Shown one piece after another: positions 1 to 8,618 of a stretch of DNA of 64,000 nucleotides. Each line of letters begins with the position of its first letter. The first letter of the stretch is position 1. The DNA is taken from assembly GCF_900106835.1 (NCBI RefSeq), contig NZ_FNNR01000005.1, forward strand, positions 140,019 through 204,018, read 5' to 3'. The notes under the pieces are model-generated. The model was not told where the DNA came from, did not search any database, and saw nothing but the letters and a program-made list of their open reading frames with translations. A program made the position numbers and the translations under genes. This DNA comes from Arthrobacter sp. cf158 (GTDB lineage: Bacteria; Actinomycetota; Actinomycetes; Actinomycetales; Micrococcaceae).

Positions 1-1266
1 AAGCGCCTGTTCACACAGGTCGATGCGACCTGGGCTGAAGTGCACGGGGAAGTAGATTTCCCTGATTTCGTCGCGACAACGTTCATTCGCACCTTTGAGC
101 CGTCAGTTTTCACCCTCATTGAGGAACACGAAGCGGAGCTGCTGGGCTTTAGCGACAAGTGGACTGACGAGACAGGCACGGCCAAGATTGGACGATGGCA
201 CCAGTACCTGGAAGACCTAAAAGTCCGCCATCCAGAAAAGATTTTGAATCTGCTGGCCCACTTGTTCCTGCCCCTGAAAGGTGCCCAGACAGGTACAACT
301 CCCGGCCACGAAGCCCGTCTGGACCTGGGTCGACGGAACGGCGTGGGACACGAGGACTATTTCCATAGGTACACTCAAATCGGCGTTCCCCAGGATGATC
401 TCTCGAATGGCAAAGTGGCCGAAGCGTTGGGTCACATGAGGGAAGGGCGACAAGGCCCGGCTGTGAACCTAATGGAGAGTTTCATCTCCAAGGATGCAAA
501 CATGGTCGTCCAGAAAATCATGAAACATGATGTCCGTGATCTCCCCCTCGGACCACTGGCGCTCATGATGGCCCGGCAATACGACGTGATCGGTAGTGAG
601 GGTGCTGGCATTTTGGCGGCTCCGCCGTCGTTTGCGCTCCTGACCCTGGGTCGGCATTTGTTTGCTGCTGCGACGGCTGAAGTGGCTCTTCCGCTGTTGG
701 CAACTTGCAGCACAACGTCATCAGGTCTTGCCCTCGTCGCGGACCTTTTGAGGGAGTTCAGCAAATCAGTTCACAATGGGACGGCACCTGACTGGCTGCA
801 GGAAGCCAAAAATCAGGCGACTGCCGACATAGAGGACCAGTTCCGAAAGCTTGTGCCTCAGGCACCAGACCAGGAGATTGAACGGGCTCTCAGGAACATT
901 TGGGCCATGAGAGACTTTTCTGCCCACCAGCGCGCTAAGGACCTCCTTTGGGAACTCATCAATAGCGACCGAGGGTGGACCGTGGCATCCTTTATCGCCA
1001 TGTTGTATCCAATCGGCCAGGACGCTGAGGGCAAGTGGATGATCGACAGGTACAACCTGTCTGCCGAAAAGATCGATAGCTTGCTGGGTTTCGAGGAGAC
1101 GGTGGCGGCGGTGCAGCTACTGGAATCTCCAAGCGGTGTTCCTGGTGTCCTGACGAGGTATGAGGAGCGACCCTCCTTGGCGGTTCGCGCGGCGTGCGTT
1201 CGGGAGGACGTTCTTCAGTTGGCGGATGATATGAGAGTATCCAGTCTGGCCCCCGGTGAGCTTTAG
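1..1266 (+). CDS. Hypothetical protein, 5' end cut by window
   Basis: The reading frame is open from base 1, so the protein begins upstream of the window. A GTG at 40 is only an internal candidate start. At least 421 codons are visible. I recognise no family. The chain is soluble, with no signal peptide or membrane helix in the visible part. It has helical stretches with Ala/Leu-rich segments near the middle and ends in SSLAPGEL. It lies just upstream of the transfer operon on the same strand, but a 313-base gap with hairpins separates them, so membership of the conjugation operon is not shown. The function is unknown. Confidence 0.6.
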   Translation, partial: KRLFTQVDATWAEVHGEVDFPDFVATTFIRTFEPSVFTLIEEHEAELLGFSDKWTDETGTAKIGRWHQYLEDLKVRHPEKILNLLAHLFLPLKGAQTGTTPGHEARLDLGRRNGVGHEDYFHRYTQIGVPQDDLSNGKVAEALGHMREGRQGPAVNLMESFISKDANMVVQKIMKHDVRDLPLGPLALMMARQYDVIGSEGAGILAAPPSFALLTLGRHLFAAATAEVALPLLATCSTTSSGLALVADLLREFSKSVHNGTAPDWLQEAKNQATADIEDQFRKLVPQAPDQEIERALRNIWAMRDFSAHQRAKDLLWELINSDRGWTVASFIAMLYPIGQDAEGKWMIDRYNLSAEKIDSLLGFEETVAAVQLLESPSGVPGVLTRYEERPSLAVRAACVREDVLQLADDMRVSSLAPGEL

Positions 1267-1310
1267 CTTCACGGAATCTTGACCTTCAATGGTCAGGGAG
1301 ACACAGCGAG

Positions 1311-1363
1311 GGACCCACCCCTTTCGCCAACAGTGAGCGGGGACTCTGCTCTTGGGTGGGTCC
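1311..1363. repeat. Long-loop inverted repeat upstream of the transfer operon
   Basis: GGACCCACCC at 1311-1320 pairs perfectly with GGGTGGGTCC at 1354-1363 across a 33-base loop. It lies in the 313-base gap between the upstream hypothetical gene and the transfer operon. It could be a factor-independent terminator without a U tract or an operator. No function is shown by the sequence alone. Confidence 0.5.
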
Positions 1364-1479
1364 GTCGGCACACGAGCAAGTGAGATGGGCGCAGACATGG
1401 GTCCATCGACATTCTGCTGGCATGGAGGAAATTGCCAACCGCCCGTGACTGCCGTCTAAAGACGCCGGAGCCACAGATC

Positions 1480-1496
1480 GCTCGCCTAAGGCGAGC
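1480..1496. repeat. Compact hairpin GCTCGCC-TAA-GGCGAGC
   Basis: There are perfect 7-base arms around a 3-base loop, about 85 bases before the first transfer gene. A second GGCGAGCG copy at about 1499-1506 could pair with the left arm instead, giving two mutually exclusive structures. It would lie in the 5' leader of the tra operon if transcription starts upstream, but no convincing promoter is seen. Confidence 0.45.
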
Positions 1497-1579
1497 TGGG
1501 CGAGCGGTCATGTCGTCCCCTCACTCTCCACCCATGAAGTCGTGAGCTCAATCAGCTCATTCCATTGGAAGACGACTGG

Positions 1580-1879
1580 ATGGAGCACCAGATGGTACTG
1601 GCAGCGGTGGATCCTGGGATCACACCAAACGCAAACTTTCCCTTTCTTGAGTCCCTCAAGCAGATCGGCGGCGGCATCCTCGTCGGCGCCTTCATCGTCA
1701 TCGCGATCGTGGCGATCATTGGAGCCGCAATGCTGTTGGCCGGCAAGCTGAGCCAATCCTCGAGACTCGCCTCAGGCGGTGGGGTGATCCTGTTGTGGAC
1801 AGGCCCGGTCGCGGCGATCCTCGGCGGCATCAACGGATACATACTCTGGTCTCAGACGGCCTTTCCGTTGGGCTTCTAA
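1580..1879 (+). CDS. Small two-helix membrane protein of conjugation module (DUF6112-like)
   Basis: This 99-residue protein has a hydrophobic segment at about residues 30-54 and another at 67-90, joined by a short charged loop. That layout matches the small membrane proteins that precede the TrbL-like and SCO6880-type genes in actinobacterial conjugation loci (DUF6112 is the family I would expect) and resembles VirB2/TrbC-sized pilin-like subunits. The frame extends upstream to a TTG at 1565. I chose ATG 1580 because GGAAG sits 8 bases before it. It lies 12 bases before the TrbL-like gene and is probably the first gene of the operon. Assignment rests on size, topology and neighbours. Confidence 0.7.
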   Translation: MEHQMVLAAVDPGITPNANFPFLESLKQIGGGILVGAFIVIAIVAIIGAAMLLAGKLSQSSRLASGGGVILLWTGPVAAILGGINGYILWSQTAFPLGF

Positions 1880-1891
1880 CCGCGCGCGATC

Positions 1892-3307
1892 ATGCCCATC
1901 GAGTGTGACCTCAACGGTTGGTGGCCGCCGGGTTGTGGACTGGTTTCCCAGGCCAACGAAGGCGTCCAGGGTTCCATCACTTCAATCTTCGCCAACCTCC
2001 TTCAAAACATTGCATCGTGGATGTGGGGGTTCATCACCGGGGCCTTCCGCGTTTCGGAAGTCGACGATTCCCAATGGACCGCTATCGGCGGACTTACCAA
2101 TTGGTGGGTCATCGTGATGATGACTCCGCTTGTGGTCGTGATGATCCTCCAACTCCTCTCCGGACTGATCAGCCAGCAACCTCGCCGGCTGATCAGAGCT
2201 CTGGTCGGGGGAGCTGCAGCGGTTCCCTTGGTTGCCGCCGCGGTCTACCTCGTCCAGCAGCTCACCCGAGTGACCGACTCCGCTTCGACCGCTCTCTTGG
2301 AGTCGATCGGGACAGATCCTTATGTCGTGTTCATGCGACTCTTCGGCTTCGAACGAGCTCCCCAAGGCTCCGAGCGCGAATGGAATGTCATCTCCCTGGC
2401 GCCGGGCAATCAAGGCGGAGCCGTCGGCGGCGCGATAGTGACGGTAATGGCGGTCATCGTCGTGTGGATTCTGGCATTCATCCTCATGTGCTCGATGATC
2501 TTCAGGACGTTCGCCCTAGCCGTCCTGGCGGCCGTCGCACCGGTCGCCCTCATGATGATGCCCTGGGAGAAGTCAAAGGCTTGGGCCGGACGGTGGTGCG
2601 AAGTCGTCGTCGCGCTTTTGCTAGCGAAACCGCTGGCAGCCACAGTTCTTGCGGCGGCGATCAAGCTATTTGCGGAGTCGACGTCTTTTGCCGGGTTGGC
2701 GGCTGGCACTGTCGGTATGGTTCTTGCCTGCGGAGCGCCATTGATGGCGCTGAGGCTCGTGAGCTTTGCGGGTGGCGAACTCGCAGCAGCGGCTCAAACG
2801 GCTGGCGGTGGCCACGTTCTTGCTCGCAGCACCAGCGTTGCCTCCAGGCAGTTCAGTCGACAACTCGGTGGCATGACGATTGCATCAATGTTGGGCAGAT
2901 CGTCACTGGCTCGACCAATTCCCTCAAGTCACAGAGACATCCCCACGCGCGTACTGGCACCTTCAGTGCCCCTGCCGCGCAGCCTGACGAGCACGACGCC
3001 GATACTCACCTCCAGTGAAAACGCTTCGACAACCCACGGGCCAGACTCTGCCCGCGTAGGCGCCGCAAGGCAGAACGACGTAGTGAGTGGAGAGGTCGTC
3101 ACCGAGCAGAGCAAGCAAGCATCGTCAGCGACACCCTCGTCGGGAGGCCGGAACCCGGCCGTAGGACCGCCAAAGGCAAACCGACTTAGGACCCCTCGGC
3201 AGTCCGAAGTGCGAAGTCCCGGCAGCGCGCTAACCACATCCCAATTGCCGCCCATCAGGCCAAAGGCATCTGAGGGGCACTTCCCTCCGGAGAAACCCCA
3301 TGACTGA
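1892..3307 (+). CDS. TrbL/VirB6-like polytopic conjugation channel protein
   Basis: This 471-residue protein has an N-terminal membrane domain with clusters of hydrophobic helices at about 72-92, 103-125, 178-222, 230-255 and 262-285. A tail of about 170 residues rich in Ser, Thr, Pro and Ala follows and is probably disordered. Polytopic TrbL/VirB6-type proteins form the inner-membrane channel of type IV secretion systems. Position between a pilin-sized protein and an SCO6880-type protein fits an actinobacterial mating-pair channel. It overlaps the next gene by 8 bases, which suggests translational coupling. Sequence similarity to Gram-negative TrbL is expected to be weak, so the call is by topology and context. 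Confidence 0.75.
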   Translation: MPIECDLNGWWPPGCGLVSQANEGVQGSITSIFANLLQNIASWMWGFITGAFRVSEVDDSQWTAIGGLTNWWVIVMMTPLVVVMILQLLSGLISQQPRRLIRALVGGAAAVPLVAAAVYLVQQLTRVTDSASTALLESIGTDPYVVFMRLFGFERAPQGSEREWNVISLAPGNQGGAVGGAIVTVMAVIVVWILAFILMCSMIFRTFALAVLAAVAPVALMMMPWEKSKAWAGRWCEVVVALLLAKPLAATVLAAAIKLFAESTSFAGLAAGTVGMVLACGAPLMALRLVSFAGGELAAAAQTAGGGHVLARSTSVASRQFSRQLGGMTIASMLGRSSLARPIPSSHRDIPTRVLAPSVPLPRSLTSTTPILTSSENASTTHGPDSARVGAARQNDVVSGEVVTEQSKQASSATPSSGGRNPAVGPPKANRLRTPRQSEVRSPGSALTTSQLPPIRPKASEGHFPPEKPHD

Positions 3308-4790
3308 AGATTCCCGCGCCCTTGAGGCCGTCAAATTTCCCCGATACGAGCGCCGCGGCATTTTTATGGGGTTGAAGTGGTATCAGCTCGTGTTGCTGGC
3401 CCTCAGTATCCTGACGGCGATTATTGCCTCTGCAACGGGAGGCCCGGCCGGACTGACGACACTGAGTCCCATCTGGCTGCTGCTCATGCTCATGGGGGTA
3501 CTCCAACACGCTCGAATCCCGTATCCCATTTGGGTCAGTCTCATCACGCTGTTCTTCGTTCGCGTGGTCCTGGGGCAGACGCGATACCTCGCCCGTCCCG
3601 AAAAGGCACTGAAAGCGGGGAAGCTTGCGCTGCCAGGTGGACTCGGCAGCCTGAAACTCCAGATGACCAGCCGTGGAGAGTGCTTCATCGTCGACGCGCA
3701 CGGTAAGGAAGTAACGGTCGTCTTGCGGTGTACCACCAGGTCATTCGCTCTCCTCGACGACGATGACAAAGCGTGGGCCGCCCAGGCCTGGTCACGAGTG
3801 CAGGCCGGATTGGCCCAGCGATCGGACATCGCAAGAATCGCCGTTCAGGACTACACGGTTCCGTATCCGTCGTCCGCCCTTCAGGATTTCTATGACCACA
3901 CCATCGTGCAAAACGGTGGCCGACCCGGTGGCGATTCGTGGGGTGAGGTGGCGTACCAGGACTTGATAGCTGCAGCTGGATCCGCAATGAGCCACGACGT
4001 GCTGTTGTCCGTTGTTGTAGATACCGCCAAGTCGAGGAGGCGCATCAAGGAATCGGGCGGAGGCATAGCCGGACTTGAGCGTGTTCTGCGTTTGGAGGTG
4101 CAGGCAATCACGACATCCCTGGCAACTCATGGAGTGCGGGTGGACGAGTGGCTTTCGGAGTCCCGACTACTTGAAGTGTTCAGGGGTTCCTTTGATCCTG
4201 AAACGGTCTCCCGAGGGTCGGTGAAGAAAGACAGCGAGCCGCAGGACGACCAGCTGACCGGGAAGCGGCGACTGAGTTCGAGCCCGATGGCCGTAGAGGA
4301 GCACTGGACATATCTCCGTACGGACTCCGGATTCCATCAGACTTTCTGGGTCGCAGAATGGCCGCGGCAAAAGGTGTACCCCGGATTCCTGCACCCGCTG
4401 GTTTATGTCGGCGACTTCCGACACACGGTCACGCAGGTCATTCGTGCTGTTCCCACGTTGGAGGCGCTGCGGGACATCCGATCGGCACAGGAAGCTCATG
4501 AAACCCGTCGCAGGATCAATGCCCGGTTCGACCGACCCACCACGCGGGAACAGCGAGCCGAGGAAGAAGAAGTATCGCAACGGGAGGAAGAGATCGTTGC
4601 CGGGCATGGAGATGTTCGACCGACCGCCTTCGTGACGATCACCGCGGCGTCCCTGGAGGATCTCGCCCGACACCGCCACGAACTTGAGTCCGCAGCTGCC
4701 GGTGCGTTCGTCGAACTTCGATTGCTGGCCAGGCAGCAGTGGGCAGCCTTCATAGCTGGCGGACTGCCTCTTGGAAGGGGATTGCGATGA
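3300..4790 (+). CDS. SCO6880-family type IV secretion protein (PrgI-like N-terminus)
   Basis: This 496-residue protein has two hydrophobic segments near the N-terminus (about 24-46 and 55-92), followed by a long soluble domain. This is the architecture of SCO6880-family proteins in actinobacterial conjugation loci, which carry the N-terminal membrane part seen in VirB3/PrgI proteins and the N-terminal region of VirB4. The ATPase motor follows as a separate gene, so together the two may correspond to a split VirB3-VirB4. A charged segment with runs of Glu and Arg lies near residues 405-440. The stop codon overlaps the ATG of the next gene (ATGA at 4787-4790), so translation is coupled. Confidence 0.85.
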   Translation: MTEDSRALEAVKFPRYERRGIFMGLKWYQLVLLALSILTAIIASATGGPAGLTTLSPIWLLLMLMGVLQHARIPYPIWVSLITLFFVRVVLGQTRYLARPEKALKAGKLALPGGLGSLKLQMTSRGECFIVDAHGKEVTVVLRCTTRSFALLDDDDKAWAAQAWSRVQAGLAQRSDIARIAVQDYTVPYPSSALQDFYDHTIVQNGGRPGGDSWGEVAYQDLIAAAGSAMSHDVLLSVVVDTAKSRRRIKESGGGIAGLERVLRLEVQAITTSLATHGVRVDEWLSESRLLEVFRGSFDPETVSRGSVKKDSEPQDDQLTGKRRLSSSPMAVEEHWTYLRTDSGFHQTFWVAEWPRQKVYPGFLHPLVYVGDFRHTVTQVIRAVPTLEALRDIRSAQEAHETRRRINARFDRPTTREQRAEEEEVSQREEEIVAGHGDVRPTAFVTITAASLEDLARHRHELESAAAGAFVELRLLARQQWAAFIAGGLPLGRGLR

Positions 4791-6247
4791 GCCTCAAGAA
4801 CAAAGAGGTGACCTATACGCCGTCGGGCACCCGCGCCGAACGCAAGAGTCTCAGAAAGGCGACAACCGCTGAGTCATTGCCACCCAAGCGCCGACTCGGA
4901 CAGCGGATCGATGAAGCCTTGGAACGGCACGGTGACCGCGAGCGCCTTGTCGGCGATTGGGGGAGCAGGGAACCGCAGTCACTATGGGGACCGCATAGAC
5001 TCCGGCCGGCACCTCACCGCGCCTCGACCATGACCTTCGCGGCGGCCTACCCCTTCATCACGGAGTCAGGTCTTGGCCACGAGGGGACCTACATAGGAAC
5101 TGACGTCTTTGGTTCGGGAGCCTTTTCCTATGATCCGTGGATCCTGTACGACAAGGGAATCATTAGCGGTCCTTCGATCGTCGTGATTGGCACGGTGGGC
5201 ACCGGTAAGTCAATGTGTGGGAAGTCGCTGGTTGCCCGCTCCATAACGCTGGGACGGAAAGCGGCAGTCGCATCTGACCCCAAGGGTGAATGGGTGGCGG
5301 TGGCTAAGGCCGTCGGCGGCAAGGTCATCTCCGTTGGTCCTGGGCGCACGGCGCGGGTGAATCCTTTAGACGCGGGTCCACGGCCGAGCTCGCTATCGGA
5401 CACTCAGTGGAAGGCTGTCGTCCGGCAGCGGCGCCGGCAATTGATAGTGGCTCTGGTGTCGCTTATGCGTCAGGGCACCCCGTTGCATCCCGTTGAGCAC
5501 ACTGCTCTGGACATGGCCCTCATGGAAACCACTGCGGAAAACTCGACGCCGACACTTCCTATGGTGCTTGACCACCTAATGAGTCCTTCCGCAGAAACGC
5601 TCGCCCTTGTTGGCAAGGACGGTGGAGCCTCAGTCAGTCACTCGCTGCGGCGCACAGTCTCGGGTGACTTGGAAGGCATGTTCGATGCGCCGTCCACGGT
5701 GGCCTTCGACGCCGACGCACCAATGATGGTCATGGACACATCCGCACTCATCGGTGCGTCCGAGCAGGCGTTGTCTCTTGCCGCTGCCTGCAGTGCCACC
5801 TGGCTGGAGGCGGCTGTGACGAACCCCGACGGCGGCAAGCGGCTTGTGGTGTACGACGAAGGTTGGCGGATGCTCGCCGATCCCTACATGTTGGCCAAAA
5901 TGAGTGAGCAATGGCGTCTTGCGCGAACCTACGGGATTGCGAACCTCCTCATCATGCACAAGGTGGCTGACCTCAATGAGATCGGAGACAGCACTAGTGG
6001 CCACCGTCAGAAGGCGCTAGGCCTGCTGACGGAAGCGGATACCCGCATCATCTATCGCCAGAAGCATGATGCCATGCGGCTGACCAAGGAAGCCTTGGGT
6101 CTCACCGAAGCTGAGTGCGAGCATGTTGAGAACCTGCCCAAGGGCGTCGGGCTCTGGAAGGTTGGAAACCGCTCGTTCATCGTCGCGAACAGAGTGACCA
6201 CGGACGAGTTGGAAGTCTTTGGCACTGATGACCGGATGCACCTGTGA
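4787..6247 (+). CDS. VirB4-like conjugation ATPase
   Basis: This 486-residue protein has a P-loop GTVGTGKS at residues 135-142 and a Walker B aspartate-glutamate pair at 357-358 within VVYDEGW. It is the energising ATPase of the mating channel, acting at the inner face of the membrane. The frame also opens at GTG 4739, but ATG 4787 is preferred. It overlaps the upstream stop as ATGA and follows GGAAGGGG at 4773-4780. It is shorter than classical VirB4 (about 800 residues) because the N-terminal part appears to reside in the preceding SCO6880-type protein. It overlaps the coupling-protein gene by 4 bases (GTGA). Confidence 0.88.
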   Translation: MSLKNKEVTYTPSGTRAERKSLRKATTAESLPPKRRLGQRIDEALERHGDRERLVGDWGSREPQSLWGPHRLRPAPHRASTMTFAAAYPFITESGLGHEGTYIGTDVFGSGAFSYDPWILYDKGIISGPSIVVIGTVGTGKSMCGKSLVARSITLGRKAAVASDPKGEWVAVAKAVGGKVISVGPGRTARVNPLDAGPRPSSLSDTQWKAVVRQRRRQLIVALVSLMRQGTPLHPVEHTALDMALMETTAENSTPTLPMVLDHLMSPSAETLALVGKDGGASVSHSLRRTVSGDLEGMFDAPSTVAFDADAPMMVMDTSALIGASEQALSLAAACSATWLEAAVTNPDGGKRLVVYDEGWRMLADPYMLAKMSEQWRLARTYGIANLLIMHKVADLNEIGDSTSGHRQKALGLLTEADTRIIYRQKHDAMRLTKEALGLTEAECEHVENLPKGVGLWKVGNRSFIVANRVTTDELEVFGTDDRMHL

Positions 6248-8061
6248 GGACGAGATCGGGTAGCAGCAGCCCTCTGGTCTCGGCCGGACTCTGGGCGCTG
6301 ACCGGCTACATGGCCTTCTGCATGTTGGTCCAAGCGGCCGCTAGTCTTGCCGGCGCTGGGCACTGCGGCGGCAGGCCGCCGTCGTTCTTCAACCCCGCTT
6401 CAGGTGTTGGCCTGTTTGCCGGCCGTCAGGATTGGGTTATTGGTACCTCCCGACACTGCACTATAGACATGGCTGCGGTGTGGTGGATTGTGGGCGTCGT
6501 TCTCACGTTGCTAACGGCGCTCGCAGTCGCTGCGGCCTTCGCGTGGAGAACCTGGAAGCAGTCCGGCGCCTGGCTGCGGCAGGACATCCTGAGCAGGGAT
6601 GGGGTAGCTGGCCGGGCGGAGATACTTCGGGACTTCGGAGCCAGGGCGGTTCGCAAGCGTGGGCAATACACTCGGCCAGGCCTCACCAAGCCGAGCATTC
6701 ACGATGTGTCGTGGACACTTGGGCGATCTCGTGGAGTGACCATCCATGTTTCCACGGAAGAGTCGATGGTCATTCAGGGGGCGCCTCGATCGGGCAAGGG
6801 CCTATATGTCGTCATCAACGCGATTCTTGACGCGCCCGGTGCTGTTGTCACCACATCCACGCGAGCGGACAATCTGGTGGTCACGATGCGAGCGCGGATG
6901 TCTGAGGGCCGGCCAGTGACGGTCTTTGACCCTCAGGGCATGTCGGGTCTGCCATCGACTCTGCGCTGGTCACCGGTACGTGGGTGTGGTGACCCGGACA
7001 TTGCAACCCGGCGGGCCCTCGTCATCACCGCGGACACCGAGATGAAGGGCGAGAATGCCGCGTGGCAAAAGCGCTCGCTGATCGTGCTGCAGTGTCTGCT
7101 CCATGCGGCTGCGTTGTCAGGCGAGGGCATCGCGGCATTCCGTCGATGGTCGTCCAGTCCAGTGTTGGCCAGGGAGGCGCTGGATATTCTGGGGCGGTCC
7201 GGTGCGGCGTTGGGGTGGCAGGCGGATCTGATGGGGATCTTGGAAGACGACCCACGGAACACTTCCAACTCTTGGATTGGCGTCTCAGCCGCAGTGGCCC
7301 CGCTTTCATCTCCGAGGGTGCTGGCGGCGCTGAACCCAGAGGACGAGGCTCAGGAGTTTGATCCCAAGAGCTTCATCAGGCAGCGGGGGACGCTCTACCT
7401 TATTGGCACACGCTCTGGAGCGGCGGCCGCTGGCCCCTACTTGTCCGCTCTGATCGACGACATCGATAACGCCGCGCGAGAGCTGGCCTTCATCGCATCT
7501 GGAGGCCGACTCGATCCGCCGCTTTCTTTGATCCTCGATGAAATCGCGAATCTGTCTCCGTGGCCCGGTCTGCCCGTGGTGCTCTCTGACGGCGGCGGTA
7601 TTGGCATCTCTACGCTTGTGGTCCTACAGTCACTGTCGCAGGCGCGGAGTGGATGGTCGATCGAGGAAGCGGCCACCATCTGGGATTCGGCGATCATCAA
7701 GGTGATTTTCGGTGGAGGCTCGGATGAGCGTGATCTGCGCTCGCTGGCAGGCCTGTTGGGGGAGCGGAGTCTCATCCTGAACACCCGGTCATGGTCCTCG
7801 CAGGGCCGTCAGGACGGCGAGCAGATCAGGGAGAGCCCGGTCATTCGCTTGGATGAAATACGGAGGCTTCCTGTTGGTACGGCGCTCATGCTAGGCCGAC
7901 GAACGAGGCCGATTCTCTTGGACTTGCGTGACTGGCATAAGCGTAAGGATGCCGCTGAGCTTGGTCGTTCGAAGCTGGCGACCGAGCGAGAGTTGGCTGC
8001 TGGCCATCTGAGTAGGCAGGCAGCAGACAGTGAGGCTGATCATGAGCACGCAGGCGGATGA
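6244..8061 (+). CDS. VirD4/TraG-like conjugative coupling protein
   Basis: This 605-residue protein has two N-terminal membrane helices (about residues 16-40 and 78-102). A cytoplasmic ATPase domain follows, with Walker A GAPRSGKG at 179-186 and Walker B with Asp-Glu at 432-433 (LILDEIAN). This is the type IV coupling protein layout: it docks the relaxase-DNA complex to the channel and pumps DNA. Start is GTG 6244, overlapping the previous stop. Product order channel-ATPase-coupling protein supports the role. The last bases overlap the next small gene by about 20. Confidence 0.9.
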   Translation: MRTRSGSSSPLVSAGLWALTGYMAFCMLVQAAASLAGAGHCGGRPPSFFNPASGVGLFAGRQDWVIGTSRHCTIDMAAVWWIVGVVLTLLTALAVAAAFAWRTWKQSGAWLRQDILSRDGVAGRAEILRDFGARAVRKRGQYTRPGLTKPSIHDVSWTLGRSRGVTIHVSTEESMVIQGAPRSGKGLYVVINAILDAPGAVVTTSTRADNLVVTMRARMSEGRPVTVFDPQGMSGLPSTLRWSPVRGCGDPDIATRRALVITADTEMKGENAAWQKRSLIVLQCLLHAAALSGEGIAAFRRWSSSPVLAREALDILGRSGAALGWQADLMGILEDDPRNTSNSWIGVSAAVAPLSSPRVLAALNPEDEAQEFDPKSFIRQRGTLYLIGTRSGAAAAGPYLSALIDDIDNAARELAFIASGGRLDPPLSLILDEIANLSPWPGLPVVLSDGGGIGISTLVVLQSLSQARSGWSIEEAATIWDSAIIKVIFGGGSDERDLRSLAGLLGERSLILNTRSWSSQGRQDGEQIRESPVIRLDEIRRLPVGTALMLGRRTRPILLDLRDWHKRKDAAELGRSKLATERELAAGHLSRQAADSEADHEHAGG

Positions 8062-8542
8062 CTCTGACTTCGAGGTGGGACGGGTATCCGACTTAGATGA
8101 CGAACTAACGGCGGAACTGTTCCGTTCCTCGTACCAGCCGTCGCCGCGCAACGCTGGCTTGACCCATCGTTGGCGGGACATGTCGTCGGCGCAGGCGGAA
8201 GTGGTGTGGCAGAGCCTCTTTGACTGGGTGCGGTGGTTCGTTGCCTCTTATCAGCTGACGACGTCGGTGGTGCCGGATTGCTGGTGGAGGCACTCGGAGA
8301 TTGTGGCCGAGTTGTATGCGCTTCAGCGGGCGGAAGCGGCTTCTTTCACGTCCGATGACTCGGGATTCGGGCCGTTGGCGTTCCACGAGAGGCTGCCACA
8401 CGGCGTCGAGCGTCTCCGAACCCACACGCGGACCGCCGGGTGCGTGGGGCTGCAGAGCCATAAGGAGCCGGTCATGAGGATCCTGCCGCCCGCACCAGAC
8501 TTCGAGGACTGGAAGCTAGACACCCATCAGACCCGCAGCTGA
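8042..8542 (+). CDS. Small conjugation-associated protein (DUF4913-like)
   Basis: This soluble 166-residue protein has an acidic N-terminus and a central Trp-rich part (WQSLFDWVRWFV, then CWWRHSEIVAELYAL). That order of a Trp helix followed by W-W-x-H-x-E resembles the DUF4913 proteins found in actinobacterial transfer modules. No enzymatic motif is seen. ATG 8042 is preferred because GTGAGG lies 6 bases upstream. A GTG at 8030 would add four residues. It overlaps the end of the coupling-protein gene, so it is the probable last gene of the transfer operon. Family assignment is tentative. Confidence 0.6.
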   Translation: MSTQADDSDFEVGRVSDLDDELTAELFRSSYQPSPRNAGLTHRWRDMSSAQAEVVWQSLFDWVRWFVASYQLTTSVVPDCWWRHSEIVAELYALQRAEAASFTSDDSGFGPLAFHERLPHGVERLRTHTRTAGCVGLQSHKEPVMRILPPAPDFEDWKLDTHQTRS

Positions 8543-8618
8543 CTTCGTCATGCCGTTGCTTCGTTCACTCGACATGAATAGGTGATCCCTTCTTGGGGGC
8601 CGTCTAGAAGCACGAAGG

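Noticed and set aside
1508..1842. Minus-strand frames over the first transfer gene
   Set aside because: They are His/Asp-rich shadows of the small membrane-protein gene.
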